DNA from: Massilia sp. NR 4-1
GTDB lineage: Bacteria; Pseudomonadota; Gammaproteobacteria; Burkholderiales; Burkholderiaceae_D
Direction of reading: 5' to 3'
NCBI RefSeq assembly: GCF_001191005.1
Contig: NZ_CP012201.1
Coordinates: forward strand, 1,550,001-1,614,000
Length of the DNA: 64,000 nt
Shown here in pieces: positions 37,424 to 44,341 of this stretch (the stretch's first letter is position 1; each line of letters opens with the position of its first letter). The notes beneath the pieces were generated by a model that saw only the letters and a list, made by a program, of their open reading frames with translations, was not told the DNA's origin and ran no database searches. The translations under genes were made by a program, and so were the position numbers.

Positions 37424-37630
37424 TTAGATGCTGCCGCCGGCCGGCGGAACCAGGCCCGCGGCCAGCCATACGCGGCGCGCTTCCTCATACGCTTTCAGAT
37501 GGTCGGGAGAGGCTTTCAACCACGCCGCCAGTTCGGCCTGCGCGCTTTCATCAAGCGCATTTTCGTGTTCGCGCTGTATCCAATCGAGGGCGGTTTGCCA
37601 GTGCCGGTCGCCGTTTATATTTATAGTCAT
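37424..37630 (-). CDS. Mini FecR-like protein (DUF4880-type N-terminal domain only)
   Basis: A 68-residue protein that matches only the cytoplasmic N-terminal part of FecR/PupR sigma regulators: ALDWIQREHE, AQAELAAWLKASPDHLKAYEEARRVW. It ends after that domain, with no membrane helix and no periplasmic FecR domain. The gene lies 78 bp downstream of the sigma factor gene on the same strand. In FecR proteins this N-terminal region binds the sigma factor, so the short form may act as a soluble anti-sigma or helper. A remnant of a decayed fecR is the alternative; I find no coding remains of the rest downstream. Confidence 0.75.
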   Translation of the reverse strand: MTININGDRHWQTALDWIQREHENALDESAQAELAAWLKASPDHLKAYEEARRVWLAAGLVPPAGGSI

Positions 37631-37708
37631 GGCCTTGCTGATAGAAGAAGCACGGCACCTCCATTGGCGCCGTCCACTCCATTATATCAACTGGCGCAGC
37701 CCGGATTT

Positions 37709-38215
37709 TCAGGCGGCCCGCAAGGCATCGCGGCAGCATTCCATCGCATCGCGGATCATGAAGTTGACCAGCGTGGTGGAGATGCCCAGATCGGCCGCCA
37801 CTTCGCGCTGGGTTTTGCCGGCCAGACGATGCAGCTCGAACGCGGCGCGGGTGCGCTCCGGCAGCTTGTCCAGGGCGCGCGCCACCAGCACCAGGTGCTG
37901 GGTGTGGATGGCCTGGACCTCGGGCGTCACGTTCGATCCCGCCTGCAGCGCTTCCTCGCCGGGCGAAAACACCTGCTGCTCGAAAGCGGAACGGCGGTGG
38001 CGGTCGATCGCCAGATTGCGCACCAGCTGGAACAGATAGGCGCCGGGGTTCAGGATATGCAACTCTTCAATGCCGTCGGCCAGCTTCAGGTAAGCGTCCT
38101 GCACCACGTCCTCGGCGCGCTGCCGGCAGCCCAGAATGCGGGCGGCGGCATCGCGCAGCTGGGCGCGGGAAGCAATGAAAAGCTGGCGGATGTCGACAGC
38201 GGAGGAGATGGACAT
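37709..38215 (-). CDS. ECF RNA polymerase sigma factor, FecI/PvdS-like
   Basis: A 168-residue iron-starvation sigma factor. Region 2 (about residues 10-75) has AEDVVQDAYLKL and NPGAYLFQLVRNLAIDRHRR. Region 4 (about 105-160) has LPERTRAAFELHRLAGKTQREVA and the helix-turn-helix LGISTTLVNFMIRDAMECC. The wording of both is typical of PvdS/PbrA/FecI sigma factors. A Fur-like site and a sigma-70-like promoter lie upstream. At least four promoters in the cluster share a TAAAY-N16-CGTC pattern that this protein probably recognises. There is no full-length FecR or signalling receptor, so control is probably by Fur plus the mini FecR-like protein. Confidence 0.93.
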   Translation of the reverse strand: MSISSAVDIRQLFIASRAQLRDAAARILGCRQRAEDVVQDAYLKLADGIEELHILNPGAYLFQLVRNLAIDRHRRSAFEQQVFSPGEEALQAGSNVTPEVQAIHTQHLVLVARALDKLPERTRAAFELHRLAGKTQREVAADLGISTTLVNFMIRDAMECCRDALRAA

Positions 38216-38234
38216 AGGTATCTGCGGAAAATTT

Positions 38235-38250
38235 AAATGATAATGATTCG
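38235..38250. promoter_or_regulatory. Putative Fur box before the sigma factor gene
   Basis: AATGATAATGATT in this stretch contains two AATGAT hexamers in tandem, close to the NATAAT-type hexamer repeats of Fur boxes. It is 20-35 bp before the sigma factor start and just downstream of the candidate -10, where a repressor would block transcription. Confidence 0.6.
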
Positions 38251-38259
38251 CGTTTACAA

Positions 38260-38288
38260 ATCATCGCAGATACTGGCCTTTTTTGCAA
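38260..38288 (-). promoter_or_regulatory. Putative sigma-70 promoter of the sigma factor gene
   Basis: On the minus strand TTGCAA (38288-38283), 17 bases, then GATGAT (38265-38260). The -35 and spacing are good; the -10 is weak. It lies immediately upstream of the Fur-like site. Confidence 0.45.
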
Positions 38289-38352
38289 TGTGTCTTTTTT
38301 AGTAGTTAACCTCGAAAAACATGTTACATCTGGAGAACGGTGCTTCCCCACC

Positions 38353-39504
38353 TCACATCGGCTCGCGAAACTGCCCGATCGGCTCGCTGGCGCCTTCGCT
38401 GGCAATCAGCAGCACGCGCGAGTCGCGGTCCAGGCCAAAAGCCGAGCGCATGGCCGGTTCGGCGGCGGCATGCAGCAGACCCGCGAGGCCCGCCGCCCCG
38501 CTTTCGCTGCTGGGAATGCGCGGATCGCCGCTCGCCGTGCGCTCCAGGCACAGCACCGCCGCACGCGCTGTTTCCTCGTCCACCGTCATGAAAGCATGGG
38601 CCGTGGCGGCAAGAATGCGCCAGGCCAGCAAGGATGGCTGATAGCACTCCAGCATGGCCATCACGGTCGGCTGGCCGGGATCCACACTGACCGGTTCGCG
38701 CGCCAGGCAACTTGCATAAAGACAGGCGGCGCGTTGCGCTTCAACCACAATCAGGCGCGGCTGCTCGCGGCCGAAGCGCAGCGCCAGCCTGGCCGCCAGC
38801 GCACCCGCCAGGCCGCCCACGCCAGCCTGCACGAACACGTGGCTGGGCGGTTGCGCCATCTCGGCCAGTGCTTCGTCGAGCAGCACGGCATAGCCCTGCA
38901 TGATGCGGGCCGGAATACGCTCGTAACCCGGCCAGGCGGTGTCCGACACCAAATGCCAGCCGCGCTCGGCGCTGGCGCGGCGCGCCTCGGCCACGGCATC
39001 GTCATACGTGCCGCGGACGATGCTGACCTTCGCGCCGTACTGGCGGATCGCCAGCAGGCGCTGGCGGCTGACGCCCGCATGCACAAAGATATGCGCCTGG
39101 GCACCCGCCAGCCGCGCCGCCGCTGCCACGGCCCGGCCGTGGTTGCCATCGGTGGCGCAGCACACGGTCTGCAACGCCAGGGCCGCGCGCAGCGCCGGAT
39201 GGCAGAGTTCATGCCAGCCCGGCTCGCATGCCAGCGCCTTGCCCGCCGCTTCCAGCAATAGGCTGAGAGTAGCGTACATGCCGCCCAGAGCCTTGAAACT
39301 GCCCAGCTTCATGCGCCGGCGCTCATCCTTGATATGGATGGCGCCGACTCCGGCCGTGCGTGCCAGCCCCGGCAAAGCGTGCAGCGGCGTCGGCGCAAAG
39401 TCCGGCAGGCACGCCAGACGGGAGCGCACCAGCGCCAGCTCCTTGTCGCCGAACAGGGCCGCATCCCCCGCCGCCAGCTTGTCCTTACGGTTTAAGACAA
39501 ACAT
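38353..39504 (-). CDS. dpaL: Diaminopropionate ammonia-lyase
   Basis: A 383-residue PLP enzyme of fold type II that breaks 2,3-diaminopropionate to pyruvate and ammonia. GSFKALGG carries the PLP lysine, followed by ATDGNHGRAVA, DTAWPGYERIPARIMQGYAVLLDE, QAGVGGLAGALAA and SSESGAAGL, as in E. coli YgeX. I use the ATG at 39504 (MFVLNRKDK); upstream in-frame codons would add 35 residues antisense to the neighbouring regulator's 5' region. It is divergent from a frameshifted Lrp/AsnC gene. It probably marks the end of the siderophore cluster. A role in siderophore precursor supply is not indicated, because no diaminopropionate-type A domain was read. Confidence 0.92.
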   Translation of the reverse strand: MFVLNRKDKLAAGDAALFGDKELALVRSRLACLPDFAPTPLHALPGLARTAGVGAIHIKDERRRMKLGSFKALGGMYATLSLLLEAAGKALACEPGWHELCHPALRAALALQTVCCATDGNHGRAVAAAARLAGAQAHIFVHAGVSRQRLLAIRQYGAKVSIVRGTYDDAVAEARRASAERGWHLVSDTAWPGYERIPARIMQGYAVLLDEALAEMAQPPSHVFVQAGVGGLAGALAARLALRFGREQPRLIVVEAQRAACLYASCLAREPVSVDPGQPTVMAMLECYQPSLLAWRILAATAHAFMTVDEETARAAVLCLERTASGDPRIPSSESGAAGLAGLLHAAAEPAMRSAFGLDRDSRVLLIASEGASEPIGQFREPM

Positions 39505-39567
39505 GGTTTCTCCCGTCAATCCGATGAGAGAAATCTTATTGCGCGGCCCACGGAGAAATTCTCTAAA

Positions 39568-40081
39568 ATGCACCTTCCTACGCAATTTTGTAAACCAATC
39601 GTGCCGCAATTAGATCATTTCGATTACGCCATCCTGGGCATCCTGCAGCAGGACAACCGCACGCCGCTGCGCGCCATCGGCGAGCAGGTGCACCTGTCCG
39701 CACCCGCCGTGCAGCGCCGCATCAAGGCCATGGAGGAATCCGGCGTGATCGCCGCCAACGCGGCCCTAGTCGATCCGAACCTGGTCGGCAAGTCGCTCAC
39801 CATCCTCACCGAGGTGTATATCGAGAGCGAGCGGCTGGACTTGCTGGACGCGATCAAGGCGGCCTTCGTGGCCGCGCCCGAAATCCAGCAGTGGCTATTA
39901 CGTGACGGGCGACGCCGACTTCGTGCTGGTGATCCTGGTCGCCACCATGGCCGAATACGACGCCCTGACGCGCCGCCTGTTTTTCGGCAATCCGAACGTG
40001 AAGCGTTTCCGCACCCTGGTGGCGCTGGACCGCATCAAAACCGGCAGCGCCGTGCCTTTGTCCGGACTGTCTAATTCTTAA
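39568..40081 (+). pseudogene. Lrp/AsnC-family regulator with a frameshift
   Basis: The first ~110 codons give a normal Lrp/AsnC protein: LDHFDYAILGILQQDNRTPLRAIGEQVHLSAPAVQRRIKAMEESGVI (HTH), then the start of the RAM/ligand domain to EIQQ. At about 39892-39895 the frame breaks. Reading one base less gives YYVTGDADFVLVILVATMAEYDAL and the usual family end, stopping at 40081, whereas the continuous frame turns into arginine-rich nonsense. One extra G, in a TGGC that should be TGC, explains it. Either the gene is inactive in this strain or the assembly has an error. The start may be ATG 39568 (weak GGAGA) or GTG 39601. It is divergent from dpaL, which it would be expected to regulate. Confidence 0.85.
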
Positions 40082-40297
40082 CAAAATCTGCCATCTGTTT
40101 AAATCTATACGCTTTCTTCGGCTAAATTTCGCCAAAGAAATCGCAGAATGTTGCGCAAATGCCGAGTTTGACGAAATTTCAGCATTTCTAGCAAATCGGC
40201 GTTTACGGCCATTCCGCTGCTGTGTGAGGATGTATCGATGAGCTGGCCCGTAAGCCGGTCTCATCCTCAAAAACAACCAACCTCACGGAGACAAAGC

Positions 40298-41362
40298 ATG
40301 AACTTGAATCAACGCCTCAAGCTTGGCGGTTCGGTTTTGGCAGTTGCTCTTTGCTTCAGCGCCAGCGCGGCCGCCAGCGGCCTGGTCGCCAGCGTCAGCA
40401 TGGAAAAGAAAGCCCTCGGCACGGGCGATGATGTGGTGGTGCGCGTGACCATGTTTAACAGCGGCGACACAGCCGAGAAAATCCTGCGCTGGCACACGCC
40501 TTTCGGCGCCATCGAACAATCGCTGTTCGAGATCACGCGCGACGGCGCGAAAGTGCCGTATGAAGGCAAGCTGGTGAAGCGTCCCGCGCCGACCGCCGCC
40601 GATTATCTGGTGATCGAACCGGGCAAGGCTTACACCGCCACGGTGGAACTGTCCCACCTCTACGATATGAGCGTGACCGGCGACTACTCGATCCGCTTCC
40701 AGAGCAAGACGACAGCGCCGGTGCGTACCGAAAAAGGCGAGCGCGCCGCCGATGAAAAAACCGCCGACCTGCTGCAATCGGAAGCCGTTTCGGTCTGGAT
40801 CGAAGGCGATGCCAGCCCCGCGCAGAAAGCGGCCGAACAGGAAGCCGCACTGGCGGGCAGCCTGTCCTTCACCCAATGCAGCGCCTCGCAGCAGACCCAG
40901 ATCAAGGCCGCTTACACGGCGGCGCAAAACATGGCGGGCAATAGCGTGAGCTATCTGGCGGGCACGCCAGGCCAGCGCTATACCAAATGGTTCGGCGCCT
41001 ACAATTCCAGCCGCTTCAACACGGTGAAATCCCACTTCAACGCCATCAAGGATGCTTTCGCCAACAAGGCGGTGGTGGTCGATTGCGGCTGCAAGGAAAG
41101 CTATTACGCCTATGTGTATCCGAACCAGCCCTACAAGATCTATGTCTGCAACGCCTTCTGGCCGGCGCCAACCACGGGCACCGACTCCAAAGGCGGCACC
41201 CTGGTGCATGAGATGAGCCACTTCACCGTGGTGGCGGGCACCGATGACTGGGCTTATGGCCAGTCGGCAGCCGCCAGCCTGGCAACCAGCAATCCCGCCA
41301 AGGCCATCGACAACGCCGATTCGCACGAATACTTCGGCGAAAACACCCCATCCCTGCCATAA
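40298..41362 (+). CDS. Secreted M35-family metalloendopeptidase
   Basis: A 354-residue deuterolysin/peptidyl-Lys metalloendopeptidase-type protease. The signal peptide ends near residue 26 (ASAAAS). Residues about 30-170 form a pro-region (GLVASVSMEKKALGTGDDVVVRVT, KVPYEGKLVKRPAPTAADYLVIEPG). The catalytic domain has zinc-binding HEMSH near residue 303 and GTDDWAYG, whose Asp is the third ligand in this aspzincin group, plus several cysteines. GGAG seven bases before the ATG supports the start. The convergent gene at 41406-41912 encodes a homologue of the pro-region alone. Confidence 0.92.
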   Translation: MNLNQRLKLGGSVLAVALCFSASAAASGLVASVSMEKKALGTGDDVVVRVTMFNSGDTAEKILRWHTPFGAIEQSLFEITRDGAKVPYEGKLVKRPAPTAADYLVIEPGKAYTATVELSHLYDMSVTGDYSIRFQSKTTAPVRTEKGERAADEKTADLLQSEAVSVWIEGDASPAQKAAEQEAALAGSLSFTQCSASQQTQIKAAYTAAQNMAGNSVSYLAGTPGQRYTKWFGAYNSSRFNTVKSHFNAIKDAFANKAVVVDCGCKESYYAYVYPNQPYKIYVCNAFWPAPTTGTDSKGGTLVHEMSHFTVVAGTDDWAYGQSAAASLATSNPAKAIDNADSHEYFGENTPSLP

Positions 41363-41371
41363 ACCGGCACC

Positions 41372-41406
41372 AGGCCATCCCCTGCATGCCGCAGGCCGGA
41401 TGGCCT
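41372..41406. terminator. Hairpin between the M35 protease and its pro-region homologue
   Basis: AGGCCATCC (41372-41380) pairs with GGATGGCCT (41398-41406), and inside it CCTGC (41381-41385) pairs with GCAGG (41391-41395). It fills the gap between the two convergent stops; T-tracts are short. Confidence 0.6.
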
Positions 41407-41912
41407 TATTTGCCGCCGTAAGTGAACAGCAGCGGCGCGGAAGTCAGCGTCAAGGCCTTGGCCATATCCGGCTCCGCCTGCATATCATCCCAGTACAAGC
41501 CGTCATAGGCGATCTGGTAGACGCGTTTGCCCGCCTTGAAACTGTAGTTATTGGTGATGTCGATGCTGTTTTGCTGCTCGGCGCCCGGCTTGAGCTCCAT
41601 GAAATCGGCAGCTTTCAGCGGGCCGCGCTTGATCATGACGCCTTCATAGGCCAGCTTCTCGCCGCTATCGGCGTCGCGTACCTCGAACAGGCGGCCGGGC
41701 GGATCTTTATCCACGGCCAAGGTGCGCGGCACGTAGACGGTGCGCGTCCCCTCGTTTTTCAGCAGCACGCCAACCCGCACCCTGCCCTGCTCCGTCTGTA
41801 CCGCCAGGCTCAGTTTCACGTCGCTCATGGTCTTCTCTTTCGCCGCCTGGGCGCCAGGAATCAGCAGGAAAACAGCGGCCGCAGCCGCTATCACATTGGT
41901 CAGACGCTTCAA
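41406..41912 (-). CDS. Secreted stand-alone homologue of the M35 protease pro-region
   Basis: A 168-residue protein with a signal peptide (cleavage near GAQA|AK). The body resembles residues 30-170 of the convergent M35 protease: KLAYEGVMIKRGPLKAADFMELKPG here matches KVPYEGKLVKRPAPTAADYLVIEPG there, and NNYSFKAGKRVYQIAYDG matches LYDMSVTGDYSIRFQSK. It has no catalytic domain. A TTG start is indicated by GGAGG five to six bases upstream. It could be an inhibitor or folding helper of the protease, or a duplicated remnant. Confidence 0.82.
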   Translation of the reverse strand: MKRLTNVIAAAAAVFLLIPGAQAAKEKTMSDVKLSLAVQTEQGRVRVGVLLKNEGTRTVYVPRTLAVDKDPPGRLFEVRDADSGEKLAYEGVMIKRGPLKAADFMELKPGAEQQNSIDITNNYSFKAGKRVYQIAYDGLYWDDMQAEPDMAKALTLTSAPLLFTYGGK

Positions 41913-41997
41913 AATGCCCTCCTTCGCTGTGGATCAGAAACCGCAGCCTAGGCGATGGCCGGAGGCGCCGTCGGTGCGCAAGCGAACAGTCAGCGGC

Positions 41998-42660
41998 TCA
42001 GCTCGTCTTTTCCACTTTCAGCCCGGCTGCCAGCCAGTCGGGATAGCCACTCTCCAGACAGCGCGCTTTCAGACCGCTGACGCGCAGCATGGTCACGGCA
42101 TCCCGCGACAGCACGCAATACGGGCCGCGGCAATACGCCACGATCTGCTGGCCCTGCGGCAGCTCGCCCAGGCGGCCCTGCAGTTCTTCCAGCGGAATAT
42201 TCAATGCGCCGGGCAGATGGCCCAGGGCATATTCATGTTCGGGACGCACATCGAGCAGGGTCACGCCGCCATCGGCCAAGCGCAGCAGCAGTTCCTCGCG
42301 CGAAATGCCATGTAGACGGCTGGGCTGGGCGAAACTGTCCACCACTACCTGGCGCAGCTCGGCGCGCTTGAACTCGGCGAACTGCTGCAAGCCGCCCAAC
42401 AGCGCCATCACCGGCCCGCCTCCCAGACGGTAAAGAATGCGTTTGCCGTCGCGCCGGGTATCGACAAAGCCGGCCCGCTTCAAATTCTGCAAATGCTGGG
42501 AGGCGTTCGCCAGCGACAGGCCCGCCAGCTCGGCCAGCTTTTCGACCGGCCTTTCCTCTTCCGAGATATGACAAAGCAAGGCAACACGGTGCGCATGGCC
42601 CAGCGTGCGGGCCAGCTCGGCGATTTCGACGAGGATTTGGGGTTGGGTAGGATCGCTCAT
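41998..42660 (-). CDS. ArsR-family regulator fused to a rhodanese domain
   Basis: A 220-residue two-domain protein. Residues 5-90 are an ArsR/SmtB winged helix (RTLGHAHRVALLCHIS, GLSLANASQHLQNLKRAGFVDTRRDGKRILYRL). Residues about 115-215 are a rhodanese domain with LLDVRPEHEYALGHLPGALNIP and the active loop YCRGPYC. Such fusions sense sulfur or redox signals in other bacteria. I use the ATG at 42660; a GTG six bases upstream is also in frame. It is divergent from a DUF2938 membrane gene that it probably controls. Confidence 0.92.
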   Translation of the reverse strand: MSDPTQPQILVEIAELARTLGHAHRVALLCHISEEERPVEKLAELAGLSLANASQHLQNLKRAGFVDTRRDGKRILYRLGGGPVMALLGGLQQFAEFKRAELRQVVVDSFAQPSRLHGISREELLLRLADGGVTLLDVRPEHEYALGHLPGALNIPLEELQGRLGELPQGQQIVAYCRGPYCVLSRDAVTMLRVSGLKARCLESGYPDWLAAGLKVEKTS

Positions 42661-42736
42661 TGACACAATGGTAGCATTGCTCTATTCTTTAATCAATCAA
42701 TTAGTTTATTGAATGATGTTTTAAAGGAATAAGAGA

Positions 42737-43237
42737 ATGAATGATGCTTTAGAGATGGGCCTGCGCATACTGCTGATCGGGGTGGGCGCAACGATGGTGC
42801 AAGACCTGTGGTCGGAGTTGCTCAAGCGCGTGTTTGGCGTCATGTCGCTGAACTGGGCCATGGTGGGACGCTGGGTCGGCCACTTTCCGCGCGGCCGCTT
42901 CATGCACGAGAACATCGCCAAGGCGGAAGCGGTGCCGGGCGAACGCCCATTGGGCTGGCTGGCCCATTACGCCATCGGCATCGCCTTTGCCGCCCTGCTG
43001 CTGGGACTGGCCGGCCTGGACTGGGCACGCCAGCCAACGCCACTGCCGGCCGTCATGGTGGGCATCGCCACCATTCTGGCGCCCTTCCTTGTCATGCAAC
43101 CGGCCTTTGGCATGGGCATCGCCGCCTCGCGCACGCCGGCGCCGGCCATCGCCCGCCTGCGCAGCCTTTTGACCCATACCGTGTTTGGCGTCGGCCTGTA
43201 CCTGGCCGCCCTGTTGGCGGCCCGTCTGCTGCCTTAA
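42737..43237 (+). CDS. DUF2938 family membrane protein
   Basis: A 166-residue integral membrane protein with about four hydrophobic helices (for example ILLIGVGATMVQDLWSELL, HYAIGIAFAALLLGLAGL, MVGIATILAPFLVMQPAFGMGIA). DMQDLW- and QPAFGMG-like patterns match the DUF2938 family, which has no settled function. AAGGAATAAGAG precedes the ATG. It is divergent from the ArsR-rhodanese regulator and its stop overlaps the convergent CDF gene by four bases. Confidence 0.85.
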   Translation: MNDALEMGLRILLIGVGATMVQDLWSELLKRVFGVMSLNWAMVGRWVGHFPRGRFMHENIAKAEAVPGERPLGWLAHYAIGIAFAALLLGLAGLDWARQPTPLPAVMVGIATILAPFLVMQPAFGMGIAASRTPAPAIARLRSLLTHTVFGVGLYLAALLAARLLP

Positions 43238-43851
43238 GCTTTGGCCAGCTCGCCGCGCGCCTGCCCCACCACGCTGCGCGCGGCCGACAAGCCCAGGCCG
43301 GCCATGATGGCGGCCACCGCGATATCCGGCCAGCCTTGACCGGTGCCGAACACACCCGCCGCCGCCAGCATCACCGCGAGATTGCCGATGGCATCATTGC
43401 GGCTGCACAGCCAGACCGAGCGCATATTCGAGTCGCCACCGCGGTAGGCATACAGCAGCACCGCTACCAGCACGTTCGCCAGCAGCGCCAGCAGGCCAAT
43501 GCCGCCCATGGTGGCCGCCTCCGGCACGCCGCCTTGGCTGGCCCGCCACAGGGTCACGCCCAGCACCAGCACGCCATAGCCGCCCATGGTCAATCCCTTG
43601 ACCAGCGCCGCGCGCGAACGCCAGACCGGGGCCATGGCCAGCACAAACAGCGACAGGCCATAATTGCCCGCATCGCCCAGGAAATCGACGGAATCGGCAA
43701 ACAACGCCACCGATGCCGCCTGCCAGCCGCCACCCAGCTCCACCAGGAACATCGCCGCGTTCACCAGCAAGGCGATCCATAAAATGCGCCGGTAGCGCGG
43801 ACTGACCGCCTGCTTCGGCGCCGAACAGCCGCTATCGCAACATCCTGCCAT
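43234..43851 (-). CDS. Cation diffusion facilitator-like transporter
   Basis: A 205-residue membrane protein of the CDF fold. The N-terminus is Cys-rich (MAGCCDSGC), a likely metal-binding tip. The core motifs ALFADSVDFLGDAGNYGLSL and SRNDAIGNLAVML hold the acidic and Asn residues of the transport site. It lacks the usual C-terminal cytoplasmic domain. It is divergent from a CadR-type MerR regulator with an operator between them, so it probably exports Cd, Zn or Pb. AAGGAG precedes the ATG. Confidence 0.88.
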   Translation of the reverse strand: MAGCCDSGCSAPKQAVSPRYRRILWIALLVNAAMFLVELGGGWQAASVALFADSVDFLGDAGNYGLSLFVLAMAPVWRSRAALVKGLTMGGYGVLVLGVTLWRASQGGVPEAATMGGIGLLALLANVLVAVLLYAYRGGDSNMRSVWLCSRNDAIGNLAVMLAAAGVFGTGQGWPDIAVAAIMAGLGLSAARSVVGQARGELAKA

Positions 43852-43888
43852 GATGACTCCTTATGTATGGGGTATATTGGCATTAGAA

Positions 43889-43909
43889 ACCCTGTAGCGG
43901 CTACAGGGT
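43889..43909. promoter_or_regulatory. MerR-type operator in a 19-bp-spacer promoter
   Basis: A 21-base dyad whose arms are ACCCTGTAGC and GCTACAGGGT around a central G. Read on the minus strand it sits between TTGACC and TCTAAT with a 19-base spacer, the elongated spacing that MerR-family activators correct. The promoter points toward the CDF transporter gene. Confidence 0.85.
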
Positions 43910-43930
43910 CAATATCCAAGGCTGGAAATC

Positions 43931-44341
43931 ATGGAAAAAACCTTCAAGATCGGCGAACTGGCCTTGCAAACCGGCTGCGCGGTCGAGACCATCCGCTATT
44001 ACGAGCGGGAAGGCTTGCTGCCGCCGCCCGCGCGCTCCCCAGCCAATTACCGCCTGTATGACGAGGCCCATGCGGAGCGGCTGATGTTCATCCGCCGCTG
44101 CCGTTCCCTCGATATGGGACTGGCGGAAATCCAGCAGCTCCTGGCCCTGCGCGCCACGCCCGACGGCAGCTGCGGCGGCGTCAACGCCTTGCTCGACCGC
44201 CATATCGACGGCCTGGCCCAGCGTATCGCCGAGCTGGAATCGCTGCGCCGCCAGTTGCTGGACCTGCGCAGCCTATGCCACGAAACGCTGACAGCCAAGG
44301 AATGCGGCATCCTGCACGGGATTGCCGCCGGCTCCGCTTAA
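43931..44341 (+). CDS. cadR: Cd(II)/Pb(II)-responsive MerR-family regulator (CadR/PbrR-like)
   Basis: A 136-residue MerR regulator. The HTH is FKIGELALQTGCAVETIRYYEREGLLPPPARSPANYRLY. The metal-binding cysteines are in GSCGGVN, LCHETLTAKECGI, the pattern of CadR/PbrR. It ends convergent with the aldo-keto reductase gene, whose stop overlaps in TTAA. It should bind the dyad at 43889-43909 and activate the divergent CDF transporter in response to Cd, Pb or Zn. Confidence 0.9.
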   Translation: MEKTFKIGELALQTGCAVETIRYYEREGLLPPPARSPANYRLYDEAHAERLMFIRRCRSLDMGLAEIQQLLALRATPDGSCGGVNALLDRHIDGLAQRIAELESLRRQLLDLRSLCHETLTAKECGILHGIAAGSA

